Source of the DNA: Cupriavidus sp. WGlv3
GTDB lineage: Bacteria; Pseudomonadota; Gammaproteobacteria; Burkholderiales; Burkholderiaceae
Assembly: GCF_023952475.1 (NCBI RefSeq)
Contig: NZ_JALHRX010000001.1
Location: forward strand, 496,001-560,000
DNA: 64,000 bases
Direction of reading: 5' to 3'
A program made the position numbers and the translations under genes. Below, piece by piece: positions 55,931 to 64,000 of this stretch. Position 1 is the stretch's first letter. Each line of letters opens with the position of its first letter. The notes under the pieces were generated by a model that worked only from the letters and a program-made list of their open reading frames with translations, searched no databases and was not told where the DNA came from.

Positions 55931-57238
55931 ATGACAACGACCGCAGTGACCCCCGGCGTCAGCGACGCCGCCTTTGAAGACGCCACCTACCGCAAGGTCA
56001 GCTGGCGCCTGGTGCCCTTCCTGCTGCTGTGCTACGTGGTGGCCTACCTGGACCGCGTCAACGTGGGCTTCGCCAAGCTGCAGATGCTGAACGACCTGCA
56101 GTTCAGCGAGACCGTCTACGGGCTGGGCGCCGGCATCTTCTTCATCGGCTACTTCCTGTTCGAGGTGCCGAGCAACGTGATCCTGCACAAGGTGGGCGCG
56201 CGCATCTGGATCGCGCGCATCATGATCACCTGGGGCGCGATCTCGGCGGCGATGATGTTCGTCACCACGCCGACCATGTTCTACGTGCTGCGCTTCCTGC
56301 TGGGCATTGCCGAGGCCGGCTTCTTCCCCGGCATCATCCTGTACCTGACCTACTGGTACCCGGCCAACCGGCGCGGGCGCACCACCACCTTCTTCATGAC
56401 CGCGATCGCGCTGTCGGGCGTGATCGGCGGGCCGCTGTCGGGCTGGATCATGCAGTCCTTCGACGGCCACAACGGCTGGGCCGGCTGGCAGTGGATGTTC
56501 CTGCTGGAAGGCATTCCGTCGATCCTGGTGGGGCTGTGGGTGCTGGCCTACCTGGATGACCGCATCGCCCACGCCAAATGGCTGTCGGCCGAAGAGAAGG
56601 CGCTGCTGGAGCGCAATATCGCCAGCGAGAACGCGCACAAGGAAGACCCGCCGATCCGCACCGTGTTTGCCAGCCCGCGCGTGTGGCTGATGAGCGCGAT
56701 CTACTTCTGCTTCGTGATGGGCCTGTACGGCGTCAGCTTCTGGCTGCCGACCATCATCAAGCAGACCGGGGTCAAGGGCGCACTCGACATCGGCCTGCTG
56801 ACCGCCATTCCCTATGGCTGCGCGGTGGTCGGCATGGTGCTGGTGGCCTACAGCGCCGACCGCAGCGGCGAGCGCCGCTGGCATATCGCGGTACCGGCGC
56901 TGGCCGGCGCGCTCGGGCTGCTGCTGTCGGTGCAATGGCGCGGCGACACCACGCTGGCAATGGTGGCGCTGACGCTGGCGACGATCGGCATCCTGACCAC
57001 GCTGCCACTGTTCTGGAGCCTGCCCACGGCGTTCCTGGCCGGCACCGGCGCGGCCGCGGGCATTGCGCTGATCAACTCGCTGGGCAACCTCGCCGGCTTT
57101 CTCAGCCCGTATGCGGTGGGCTGGCTCAAGGACCTGACCCACAGCACCGATTCCGGCATGTACCTGCTGGCCGCGTGCCTGGTGGTCGGCGCGGCGTTGA
57201 CGCTGTCGGTACCGAAACGGCTGGTGAGCCGGAAGTGA
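55931..57238 (+). CDS. MFS transporter, ACS (anion:cation symporter) family
   Basis: The 435-residue inner-membrane carrier has twelve predicted spans. Its opening (WRLVPFLLLCYVVAYLDRVNVGFAKLQM) and FEVPSNVILHKVGARIWIARIM are typical of the ACS family, which brings in organic anions such as tartrate, phthalate, glucarate or hydroxy-aromatic acids. The operon context (ALDH, SDR) suggests it imports the compound they degrade. An AGGAGA site precedes the ATG at 55931. Specificity cannot be deduced. Confidence 0.92.
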   Translation: MTTTAVTPGVSDAAFEDATYRKVSWRLVPFLLLCYVVAYLDRVNVGFAKLQMLNDLQFSETVYGLGAGIFFIGYFLFEVPSNVILHKVGARIWIARIMITWGAISAAMMFVTTPTMFYVLRFLLGIAEAGFFPGIILYLTYWYPANRRGRTTTFFMTAIALSGVIGGPLSGWIMQSFDGHNGWAGWQWMFLLEGIPSILVGLWVLAYLDDRIAHAKWLSAEEKALLERNIASENAHKEDPPIRTVFASPRVWLMSAIYFCFVMGLYGVSFWLPTIIKQTGVKGALDIGLLTAIPYGCAVVGMVLVAYSADRSGERRWHIAVPALAGALGLLLSVQWRGDTTLAMVALTLATIGILTTLPLFWSLPTAFLAGTGAAAGIALINSLGNLAGFLSPYAVGWLKDLTHSTDSGMYLLAACLVVGAALTLSVPKRLVSRK

Positions 57239-57410
57239 AGTCGCGCGCGCGCCGCTTGCCGGCGCGAATGCGCTGTCGACTGACGCCGATGTAGGACCAC
57301 GCCCGGCAGTGTCGCCCATTCCTGGGCCCTAGCATGGAAAAGAGACACCCGGAGTGATCCCGACGGGGTCCTCCGGGGCATCTGATTCCCAGCTTGCGAA
57401 GGAGGCCACG

Positions 57411-58244
57411 ATGCCGCAACTGCCCCCGTTTGCCCCTACCCGTTCACTGAAGGTGGTCGAAGCGCGCCTGGCACGCCGCTCGCGCGTAAAGCGCCTGGTG
57501 CTGGCGCTCAGCGCCGGCGTGGTCGCGCTGCTGGCCCTGATGCCCGCCGCCAGCCATGCGCAGGCCCCCGTGGTGGATGCCAGCGCCGTGCCGGCAACCC
57601 CGGCAACGCCCGCTGCCGCCCCGGCCCCTGCGCCAGGCACGATGGCACCGACGCCGGGCGTCACCACGCCGCCCGCCACCACCGTCGCGCCGGCTGCCAC
57701 GGTGCCGCCCTCCACCACAGTGCCGCCAGCGGCCACCATGCCGCCCGCGACCCAGCCAGCGCCCGGCATAACGGCGCCGGCCACGGCCGCGCCCCCGCCA
57801 ACCGCTTCACCGATGCCGCCGCCCACCGGCACGCCGCCTGCGGTGCCCGCGCCGCCGCCGGTGGCAGCCCCGTCGCAGCCCCGGCCGCCGCTGAGCGTGC
57901 CGCCCGCGCCGCCGCCGCGCGACGCGATGGTGCAGCGCCAGGCCGGCCCGGTCGCCTATATCTGCGGCGGCGTGGCCGAGGACGAACAGGTCGCGCTGCA
58001 ATCGCAGGCGCGCAAGTACAACATGAGCCTGCTGTTCACACAGGGCGCGCGCGGCGAGTACCTGTCGGATGTCGACGTCAAGCTGATGCGCGGCGGTAAG
58101 GAAGTGGCGAGCTTTGTCGCCGACGGACCGCGATGCCTGCTAAAGGCGCCGTCTGGCACCTACAACGTGCGTGCGACCTATCAGGGCCGGACCAAGAACA
58201 TGACGGTCAGCACCAACAGCAAGAATGCGCAGATGCGGTGGTAG
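57411..58244 (+). CDS. Exported proline-rich protein with C-terminal regulatory-like beta domain
   Basis: From the ATG at 57411, after a perfect AAGGAGG site, the protein has 277 residues. A long signal peptide (1-50, basic n-region, cleavage after ASHA) is followed by a 120-residue Pro/Ala/Thr-rich low-complexity spacer. A compact C-terminal domain (about 180-277) has VAYICGGVAEDEQVALQSQA, then LSDVDVKLMRGGKEVASFVADGP and GTYNVRATYQGRTKNMTV, like carboxypeptidase-regulatory beta sandwiches. It probably sits in the periplasm or outer membrane, with the spacer crossing peptidoglycan. The function is unknown. It converges on chpA. Confidence 0.82.
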   Translation: MPQLPPFAPTRSLKVVEARLARRSRVKRLVLALSAGVVALLALMPAASHAQAPVVDASAVPATPATPAAAPAPAPGTMAPTPGVTTPPATTVAPAATVPPSTTVPPAATMPPATQPAPGITAPATAAPPPTASPMPPPTGTPPAVPAPPPVAAPSQPRPPLSVPPAPPPRDAMVQRQAGPVAYICGGVAEDEQVALQSQARKYNMSLLFTQGARGEYLSDVDVKLMRGGKEVASFVADGPRCLLKAPSGTYNVRATYQGRTKNMTVSTNSKNAQMRW

Positions 58245-58282
58245 TGCGCTGAACCAGTGATGCCGTGATGCGCCCTGGGTGA

Positions 58283-58333
58283 CCGCTTGGGTGCCCCCTC
58301 TCCCGCTTGCGGGAGAGGGGAGCAAACAAGCGG
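58283..58333. repeat. REP-like nested palindrome, copy 2
   Basis: An inner stem CCCCTCTCCCGC/GCGGGAGAGGGG (58295-58306 with 58309-58320) lies inside an outer CCGCTTG/CAAGCGG pair (58283-58289 and 58327-58333). It shares the lead CCGCTTG and the TGCCCCCTCTCCCGC core with the copy at 37833. It sits between convergent genes and has no T-run. Confidence 0.7.
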
Positions 58334-58367
58334 CGGATGGAACTGCGAGAGGCCATAAAATCCGCCC

Positions 58368-61300
58368 TCACCCCCCCTGCCCATCCCCCAGCATCTGCGC
58401 CACCGACCCCGCCGTTCCCGCCGCCCGCTCACCCAGCAAGCGGTGCAGCGTCCCCAGCAGCTCATCCTCGTTATACGGCTTGCCGAGGTACACGTTGACG
58501 CCGATTTCCTCCGCATAGCGGCGGTGCTTGTCGGCGGTGCGCGAGGTGATCATCACCAGCGGCAGGTGCGCGGTGCGCGCGTCGGAACGCACGTTGCGGG
58601 TCAGGTCGAAGCCGTCCATGTGCGGCATCTCGATATCGACCAGCATCGCGTCCGGCATCACGTCCTGCAGCTGCTTGAGCGCATCGACGCCGTCGCGCGC
58701 CAGCACCACGTGGTAGCCGGCGCGGCCCAGCAGGCGCTGAGTGGCCTTGCGCACGGTCAGCGAATCGTCCACCACCATCACGGTAGGCTGCGCCGCCAGG
58801 CCGGGCACGGGTTCGGCGGTGCCGTCGCCCGCCAGCTCCGCGACCGCGCCCGGTGGCGCGGACACGGCCTGCCGTTGCTGCGATGACGGCAGCGGCAGAT
58901 CCAGCGGCAGCGAGCGGCCGCGCTCGCGCACGAAGCGCTGCGCCAGCACCACCGGGTTGTAGATCAGCACGATCTCGCCATCGCCGAGCGTGGTCGCGCC
59001 GGCGATGCCCTCCAGCCGCGCCAGGTGTGGGCCAATGTGCTTGACCACCACTTCGCGGTTGCCGACCACGTCGTCGACATGCACGGCGACGCGCTCGGCG
59101 CCGCTGCGCACCACCACGACGGGCGAATATTTGCGCCCCGCGGGCGCGGCCTCGCCCTGTTCCAGCAGCGCGCCGAAGTAGAAGAACGGCACCTCGGCGC
59201 CGGCCACGGTCGCGCGGCCATGGTTGTACGCGTCCAGCAGCGCCGGCCCCCGCAGTTGCTGCACCTGGTCGATCATGCCGCTGGGCACCGCATAGCGGCG
59301 CGCGCCCAGCGCGAACACCAGCACCTGCGTGATGGCCGTGGTCAGCGGCAGATGCACGGTGAAGGTGGTGCCCTGGCCGGGCTGCGATGCCAGCGTGATA
59401 CGACCGCCCAGCGCCACGGTCTCGGCGCGCACCACGTCCATGCCCACGCCGCGGCCGGCGAGTTCGGACACCGCCTCCGCGGTGGAAAAGCCGGGGGTGA
59501 AGATCATCTCGGTCAGGCGCGCCTCGCTGGCGTCGTCGTCCGGCGCCAGCAGCCGGCGCTCGACCGCGCGCGCGCGGATGCGCGCCAGGTCCAGCCCGCC
59601 GCCGTCGTCGATGAAATGCAGCACCACCTCGTTGCCTTCCTGCTGCACCTCCAGCGTGAGCGCGCCGGTGACGGGCTTGCCCGCGCCGCGGCGTTGCGCG
59701 GCGGGCTCGATGCCGTGCGCCACCGCGTTGCGGATCAGGTGCTCGATCGGACCGGCCATGCGGTCCAGCACCGAGCGGTCGATCTCCACCGTGCCGCCCT
59801 TGATCAGCAGCCGCACTTCCTTGCCGGTCTCCGCTGCGGCCTGCCGCGCCACGCGGTAGAGCCGCTCGGCCAGCGCGTCGAACTGCACCATGCGCGCCTG
59901 CATCAGGCCGCGCTGCAGCCCGCGCGTCAACCGTGCCTGCGCAGCCAGGTCGCCGGCGGCGCGGTCGAAGCCGCGCTGCAGGTTCTGCTCGACGGTGGCG
60001 ACGTCGTTGACCGACTCCGCCATCATCCGCGTCAGCTCCTGGAAGCGCGTGAAGCGGTCGAACTCGAGCGGATCGAATTCCTGCTTGTGCTGCGCATCGG
60101 CAATGCGCGATGCCATCTGCGATTCGGCCTGGATCTCGATCTCGCGCAGCTGCCCGCGCAAGCGCGCGACGTTGTCGTTCAGTTCGCCCAGGTAGGCGCG
60201 CATCGACTCCAGCTCGCTGTCCAGGCGCGCGCGCGTGGCACCGACCTCGCCGGCCTCGTTGATCAGCGTGTCGAGCGCGCGCGCCTGCACGCGCACCAGC
60301 GCGCGCTGCGGTTCCGCCGGTGCCAACGGTGCGAGCGGGGCGAGCGGCGCGGCCTGCGGCATCGGCACCATCACGTCGGACGGTCCCGGCACTACGGGCA
60401 GTTCAGGCAGAGGCGCCTCCGCGGGCGATGCGCCGGGAGCTTCGGCGTCTTCAGGCTCGGGCACGGCGGCATCGGCCGCTTGCTCGGGATCGGCCAGGCC
60501 GTTGACCACATCGGCATCGTCGGCCGGCAGCAGGCGGCCGGCCTGCAAGGCCTCGGCATGCGCCAGGATGCGGTCGTACCAGGCGTAGAGCCGCTCGAAC
60601 ACCTTCGGCGCAACCGGCTGCTGCCCCTGCGCGCGCAGCGTGCCGTCGAGCAGAGTTTCCATCTCGTGCGCGGCCTGCCCCAGTGCCATCGCTCCGGCCA
60701 TGCGCGCGCTGCCCTTGAGCGTATGCAGCGCGCGCAGCACCAGCCCGCCATGGCGCGCGTCGTCGGGCGCGGCCTCCCAGCCGCGCAACAGCTTGCCCAG
60801 CTCGGGCAGCGAGCCCTGCGCCTCTTCCAGAAAGATCTGCACCAGCGCTGGGTCCGGTGCGATGCCAGCGTCGGCGGCCGGCGCCTCGGGCGCGCGCGGC
60901 GCCGTCGGCAGCGCGATCACCACCGCGTCATTGGCGGTGACAGGCGGCGCCGCAGGCGCTGCCCCGGCTTCGTCTGCCGGCGGCACGTCGGGTGCGGACT
61001 GTGCCGCGGGCGGCAGCCGGCCGAATACCTGCGCCATCGCATCATCGGTCTCCGCCGGCGGCGGCGCGGGCAGCGCCACGCGCGGCCGCAGCAGCGCGCG
61101 CTCGCCGAACTCGACCAGGCTGCGGCGCAACGCGGCATCGGCCTGCGGCCAGATGCCGGCGGCAAACTGGTGCAGCATGCCGCGCATGCGCTCGGCGGCC
61201 TGCTCCAGCAGGCGGAAATCGCCGGCATGCATCGCCACCGGATGCGAGCCCAGTTGCAGCAGCAGCGCTTCCAGCGCCTCGGCGATCTCGCGCACCGGCT

Positions 61301-64000
61301 CCAGGCCCACGGTCGACGCGCTGCCCTGCAGCGTGTGGGCGACGCGCAGCGCGAGCTCGCTCGGGCATGGATGGGCTTCGTGCCGCCATTCGGAGATATC
61401 GGTGGCGAACTGGCGCAGCAGGCCGTCGGCCTCCTGCAGATAGACGTTGTACAGCGCCAGGCCGATGCGCACCGGACCGATGACCTTGTAGTGGTCGTCC
61501 TCGTCCGACAGGCCGCCGGCCAGGCGGAACGGGATCACGTTGTCGTCGGGCGTGCCGGTGTCGGCAGGGGCGTCAGTATCGGCGGCCGTTGCGGCTGGGT
61601 CCGGATGCTCGTTCGACGCCGCGTCGCCAACCACGTCGGGCGCGGCCTGCGCCATGTCCGCGGCGGTGCCGGCATCGCGCACCGCCTCGGCGGCTGCCAC
61701 CAGCGGCGCGATGTCGTGCCATGCCGCGGCGTCGCCGTGCAGCCGCGCCACCCACGCCGACAGCTCGGCATGCGCGCGGCGCAGCAGCCCCAGCAGCGCC
61801 GGCGCGGGCTCGCGCGCTTCGGCCAGCCACAGGTTCATCACCTGCTCCACCGCCCATGCCGCCTCGCCGTAGCGATGCAGGCCGACCATGCGGCTGGAGC
61901 CCTTGAGCGTGTGGAACGCGCGCCGCAGCCGGCTGAGCATGTCGGCATCGCGCAGCGCCTCGACACCGGCGCCAAGGTCGCCGGCGATGCCGCCCAGCAC
62001 CTCGTCGGCCTCGTTCAGGAAGATGTCGAGCAGCTCGGCATCGATGGCGGCGTGGTCGCCGGCCGCGGGCATGGACGGCGTGGACGGCGTGGTCGCACCG
62101 GCCGGCACCGGCGCGGGCTCCGCGGGGATCGCGGCGAGCGCCATCACCATGCGCGCGCCGGCGTCGTCGCTGCCGGCAAGCCAGGCGTTGCACTGCGTGA
62201 CGGCATCGGCGGCCTGGCGGCGCAGCGCGGCGTCGTCGTCGATGGCGGCCTGATCGGCCAGCGCCTGCAGCGCGGCCCGCAGCCGCTGCACCGCCGGCGC
62301 GTCGGCAACGGCGCCGGCACGCAGCGCTTCGTCGGCGGCGGCGCGCGCCGCGTCGAGCGGATCCTGCGGCGCGTGCGCATCACCCGCGGCAGCAGCCTCC
62401 GGCAAGGCCTCGGCGTGGCGCGCACGGCCGAACTCGAGCGCATCGGCGAACGCATGGACCACGCCAAGTTCCGCCGCCACCGTGCGCAGCAGCGCCGCGC
62501 GCGCGCCGGCGTCGGCAAGCTCGCCCTCATCGGCAAGGCGGGCCTTGACGGCCTCGACGGCAGCGCCGGCCTGCACGGCCTCGCCGGCCAGCGCGCCCGG
62601 CAGCGCCGGCGACGCCTGCAGCTGCGCCAGCGTCCCCGCCAGCGCGGCGAAGGCCTGGCGCGCGTCGCGCAGATGCGCGGCGCCGTCGGGGCGCGCCGCA
62701 TTGCGGTCATAGCTGTCGAGCCAGGATTCGCCACTGTCGAGTTGCGCGCGCAGTTGCGCCACGGCCTCGCTGCGCTGCGCCTGGGCGCGCGCCTCGTCGA
62801 CCATGCGCGCCAGCCAGGCCGGCGCGGCAGCGGCGCGGTCCGCCAGGCAGGCGGCCAGCGCGTCGCACTGCGCGGCAAAGTGCGCCGCGGCCGGATGGGC
62901 GGACTGTCCGTGCACGCGCCACGGCAGCGCCAGCGCACGCGACAGGAACAGCGCGATGCCGGCGGCGCCCAGCGCATCGCCCGCATCGCGCGCGCGCCCC
63001 GGCATCGCGGCCTGCGCCAGGCAACGCTGCAGCCCCGGCTGCGCCAGCGGCTGCGCGGCCTCGGCCAGTGCGGCCAGCGCGATCTCCCACGCGGCCTGGT
63101 CGGCGGCGGCGGCGCGTTCCAGCCCGGCCGCGGCCTGCTGCAGGTTGCGCGTGTCGATCGGGTCGAGCCAGCCGTAGTAGCGCAGCCGGAAATCGGCTTT
63201 TGCCTGCGCGTGGGCGGCATCGAGGCGGAACGCCGCCAGCGTGCGCGCGATGTCGGCGCGCAGTGCCGCCGCGTCGTCATTGGCGCCCTCGGCCAGCCCG
63301 GTGCATACCAGCAGGAACACCGCGTCGTTCAGCAGCGCCTGCGGCACGCGCACATGGCCCTGCTGGTACTGGCGCAGCAGCAGGTTGGCGCGGCCGGCAA
63401 AGCGCTTGGCGAGCAGGTCCGACGGCAGCAGGCCCAGCCCCAGCGCGCGGCACACCAGCCCGAGCACGTGCCAGACGCCGCGGTCGGGATGGTCGGCGGC
63501 ACGGCGTGCTTCCTGCTCGTTGGCACGCAGCGCTTCCAGCGCCGCGTGCAGCGGCAGCCAGGCTTCGCGCAGCAGCGCCGCGTCGGCGCACGGCGTGGGC
63601 AGGCGCAGCGCCTTGAGCAAGGCCGACTCAAACTGCTGGCGCGCGCGCGTGACCGGAGCCGGCCCCTGCGCCGGCAGCAGCATGCCGGGCAGCATCTGCA
63701 GCTCGTCGAGCCACAGGTCGGCCGGATGCACACGCTCCTCCCCCAGCCTGGCGAGCACCGCGGCATAGGGCTGGAACAGGCGCAGCGGAGCCTCGTCGTC
63801 GCCGGCCATCAGGTCGTCGACATACTCGGCCAGCGCCTGCACGCCGGCGCGGAATACCGCCAGCGCCTCGGGGCCGGCGGCAACGGTGCCGGCGTCGATG
63901 GCGTCGAGCAGGCGGCGCAGCGCCTGGCAATACGGATCGGTCCCGCGCAGCCCGACGATATGCACCGCGCCGGCGGCCTGGTGCAGATGCTGGCCGGCCA
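58368..64000 (-). CDS. chpA: Hybrid chemotaxis-type histidine kinase (ChpA/PilL-like), 5' end outside the window
   Basis: More than 1870 residues are visible and the frame stays open to base 64000, where HLHQAAGAVHIVGL is still protein. A GTG at 63965 is therefore not the true start. Order: a long N-terminal helical region with degenerate phosphotransfer-like repeats; then three Hpt domains, at HTLKGSSRMVG (about 61890-61920), HTLQGSASTVG (about 61310-61340) and HTLKGSARMAG (about 60700-60730). A CheA-like dimer domain, HATPase (HLIRNAVAHGIEP, GRGVGMDVV), CheW-like domain and C-terminal receiver (VVDDSLTVRKATQRLL, LVDIEMPHMDG) follow. This plan controls type IV pilus twitching and cAMP in Pseudomonas. 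Pil/chp partners would be expected just outside the right edge. Confidence 0.93.
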   Translation of the reverse strand, partial: AGQHLHQAAGAVHIVGLRGTDPYCQALRRLLDAIDAGTVAAGPEALAVFRAGVQALAEYVDDLMAGDDEAPLRLFQPYAAVLARLGEERVHPADLWLDELQMLPGMLLPAQGPAPVTRARQQFESALLKALRLPTPCADAALLREAWLPLHAALEALRANEQEARRAADHPDRGVWHVLGLVCRALGLGLLPSDLLAKRFAGRANLLLRQYQQGHVRVPQALLNDAVFLLVCTGLAEGANDDAAALRADIARTLAAFRLDAAHAQAKADFRLRYYGWLDPIDTRNLQQAAAGLERAAAADQAAWEIALAALAEAAQPLAQPGLQRCLAQAAMPGRARDAGDALGAAGIALFLSRALALPWRVHGQSAHPAAAHFAAQCDALAACLADRAAAAPAWLARMVDEARAQAQRSEAVAQLRAQLDSGESWLDSYDRNAARPDGAAHLRDARQAFAALAGTLAQLQASPALPGALAGEAVQAGAAVEAVKARLADEGELADAGARAALLRTVAAELGVVHAFADALEFGRARHAEALPEAAAAGDAHAPQDPLDAARAAADEALRAGAVADAPAVQRLRAALQALADQAAIDDDAALRRQAADAVTQCNAWLAGSDDAGARMVMALAAIPAEPAPVPAGATTPSTPSMPAAGDHAAIDAELLDIFLNEADEVLGGIAGDLGAGVEALRDADMLSRLRRAFHTLKGSSRMVGLHRYGEAAWAVEQVMNLWLAEAREPAPALLGLLRRAHAELSAWVARLHGDAAAWHDIAPLVAAAEAVRDAGTAADMAQAAPDVVGDAASNEHPDPAATAADTDAPADTGTPDDNVIPFRLAGGLSDEDDHYKVIGPVRIGLALYNVYLQEADGLLRQFATDISEWRHEAHPCPSELALRVAHTLQGSASTVGLEPVREIAEALEALLLQLGSHPVAMHAGDFRLLEQAAERMRGMLHQFAAGIWPQADAALRRSLVEFGERALLRPRVALPAPPPAETDDAMAQVFGRLPPAAQSAPDVPPADEAGAAPAAPPVTANDAVVIALPTAPRAPEAPAADAGIAPDPALVQIFLEEAQGSLPELGKLLRGWEAAPDDARHGGLVLRALHTLKGSARMAGAMALGQAAHEMETLLDGTLRAQGQQPVAPKVFERLYAWYDRILAHAEALQAGRLLPADDADVVNGLADPEQAADAAVPEPEDAEAPGASPAEAPLPELPVVPGPSDVMVPMPQAAPLAPLAPLAPAEPQRALVRVQARALDTLINEAGEVGATRARLDSELESMRAYLGELNDNVARLRGQLREIEIQAESQMASRIADAQHKQEFDPLEFDRFTRFQELTRMMAESVNDVATVEQNLQRGFDRAAGDLAAQARLTRGLQRGLMQARMVQFDALAERLYRVARQAAAETGKEVRLLIKGGTVEIDRSVLDRMAGPIEHLIRNAVAHGIEPAAQRRGAGKPVTGALTLEVQQEGNEVVLHFIDDGGGLDLARIRARAVERRLLAPDDDASEARLTEMIFTPGFSTAEAVSELAGRGVGMDVVRAETVALGGRITLASQPGQGTTFTVHLPLTTAITQVLVFALGARRYAVPSGMIDQVQQLRGPALLDAYNHGRATVAGAEVPFFYFGALLEQGEAAPAGRKYSPVVVVRSGAERVAVHVDDVVGNREVVVKHIGPHLARLEGIAGATTLGDGEIVLIYNPVVLAQRFVRERGRSLPLDLPLPSSQQRQAVSAPPGAVAELAGDGTAEPVPGLAAQPTVMVVDDSLTVRKATQRLLGRAGYHVVLARDGVDALKQLQDVMPDAMLVDIEMPHMDGFDLTRNVRSDARTAHLPLVMITSRTADKHRRYAEEIGVNVYLGKPYNEDELLGTLHRLLGERAAGTAGSVAQMLGDGQGG

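Overview
The window looks like a chromosomal segment of a high-G+C betaproteobacterium of the Cupriavidus / Ralstonia group. Four things point there. The block gyrA-DUF2059-serC-pheA-hisC-tyrA-aroA, the pair ompA/ubiG-gph and a one-piece tmRNA with tag ANDERYALAA are arranged as in that group. Two cyanophycin synthetase genes stand in tandem, which from memory is also the case in C. necator H16. A broad-range alcohol dehydrogenase and a split fbp iron transporter lie at the expected distance from them. The genus is inferred from gene content and order, not from a database search.

Layout. Positions 1-9000 (minus strand) carry gyrase A followed by an aromatic/serine biosynthesis run, ending in a truncated aroA. 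From 9400 to 14000 (plus strand) lie an OmpA-family protein, ubiG-gph, the tmRNA, a stand-alone fimbrial-type protein and a small acidic protein. From 14000 to 22300 is a cyanophycin locus: a DUF1854 protein and an ABC exporter with an N-terminal zinc ribbon on the minus strand, divergent from two cyanophycin synthetases. From 22300 to 27500 are amino-acid transport parts (two binding proteins, one permease, no ATPase), a D-amino-acid dehydrogenase and a divergent LysR regulator. From 27600 to 31000 are a CNNM/CBS protein, a PAP2 phosphatase and a DUF1653-HD fusion.

From 31000 to 46300 is the old backbone cluster trxB / ftsK / lolA / rarA / serS plus tRNA-Ser(CGA). It is split by fbpC, fbpB, a HEAT-like protein, fbpA, an I78-type lipoprotein, an alcohol dehydrogenase and a second lipoprotein, all placed between rarA and lolA. 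A small coiled-coil membrane protein sits between lolA and ftsK. From 46400 to 53200 are smr, a TRIC-family membrane protein, a PII protein next to nadE, a FemAB-like protein, cytochrome b561 and pyrophosphatase. From 53200 to 57300 is an aldehyde dehydrogenase / small membrane protein / SDR / MFS operon behind a perfect 20-bp palindrome. The window ends with a proline-rich exported protein and most of a giant ChpA/PilL-type hybrid kinase, whose 5' end lies outside.

Most genes are ordinary core genes. The most interesting parts are the cyanophycin-linked exporter pair with its diverged first synthetase, the material inserted into the ftsK-lolA-rarA-serS cluster, and the operator-like palindrome before the aldehyde dehydrogenase operon. 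I found no CRISPR array, insertion sequence, integrase or prophage.
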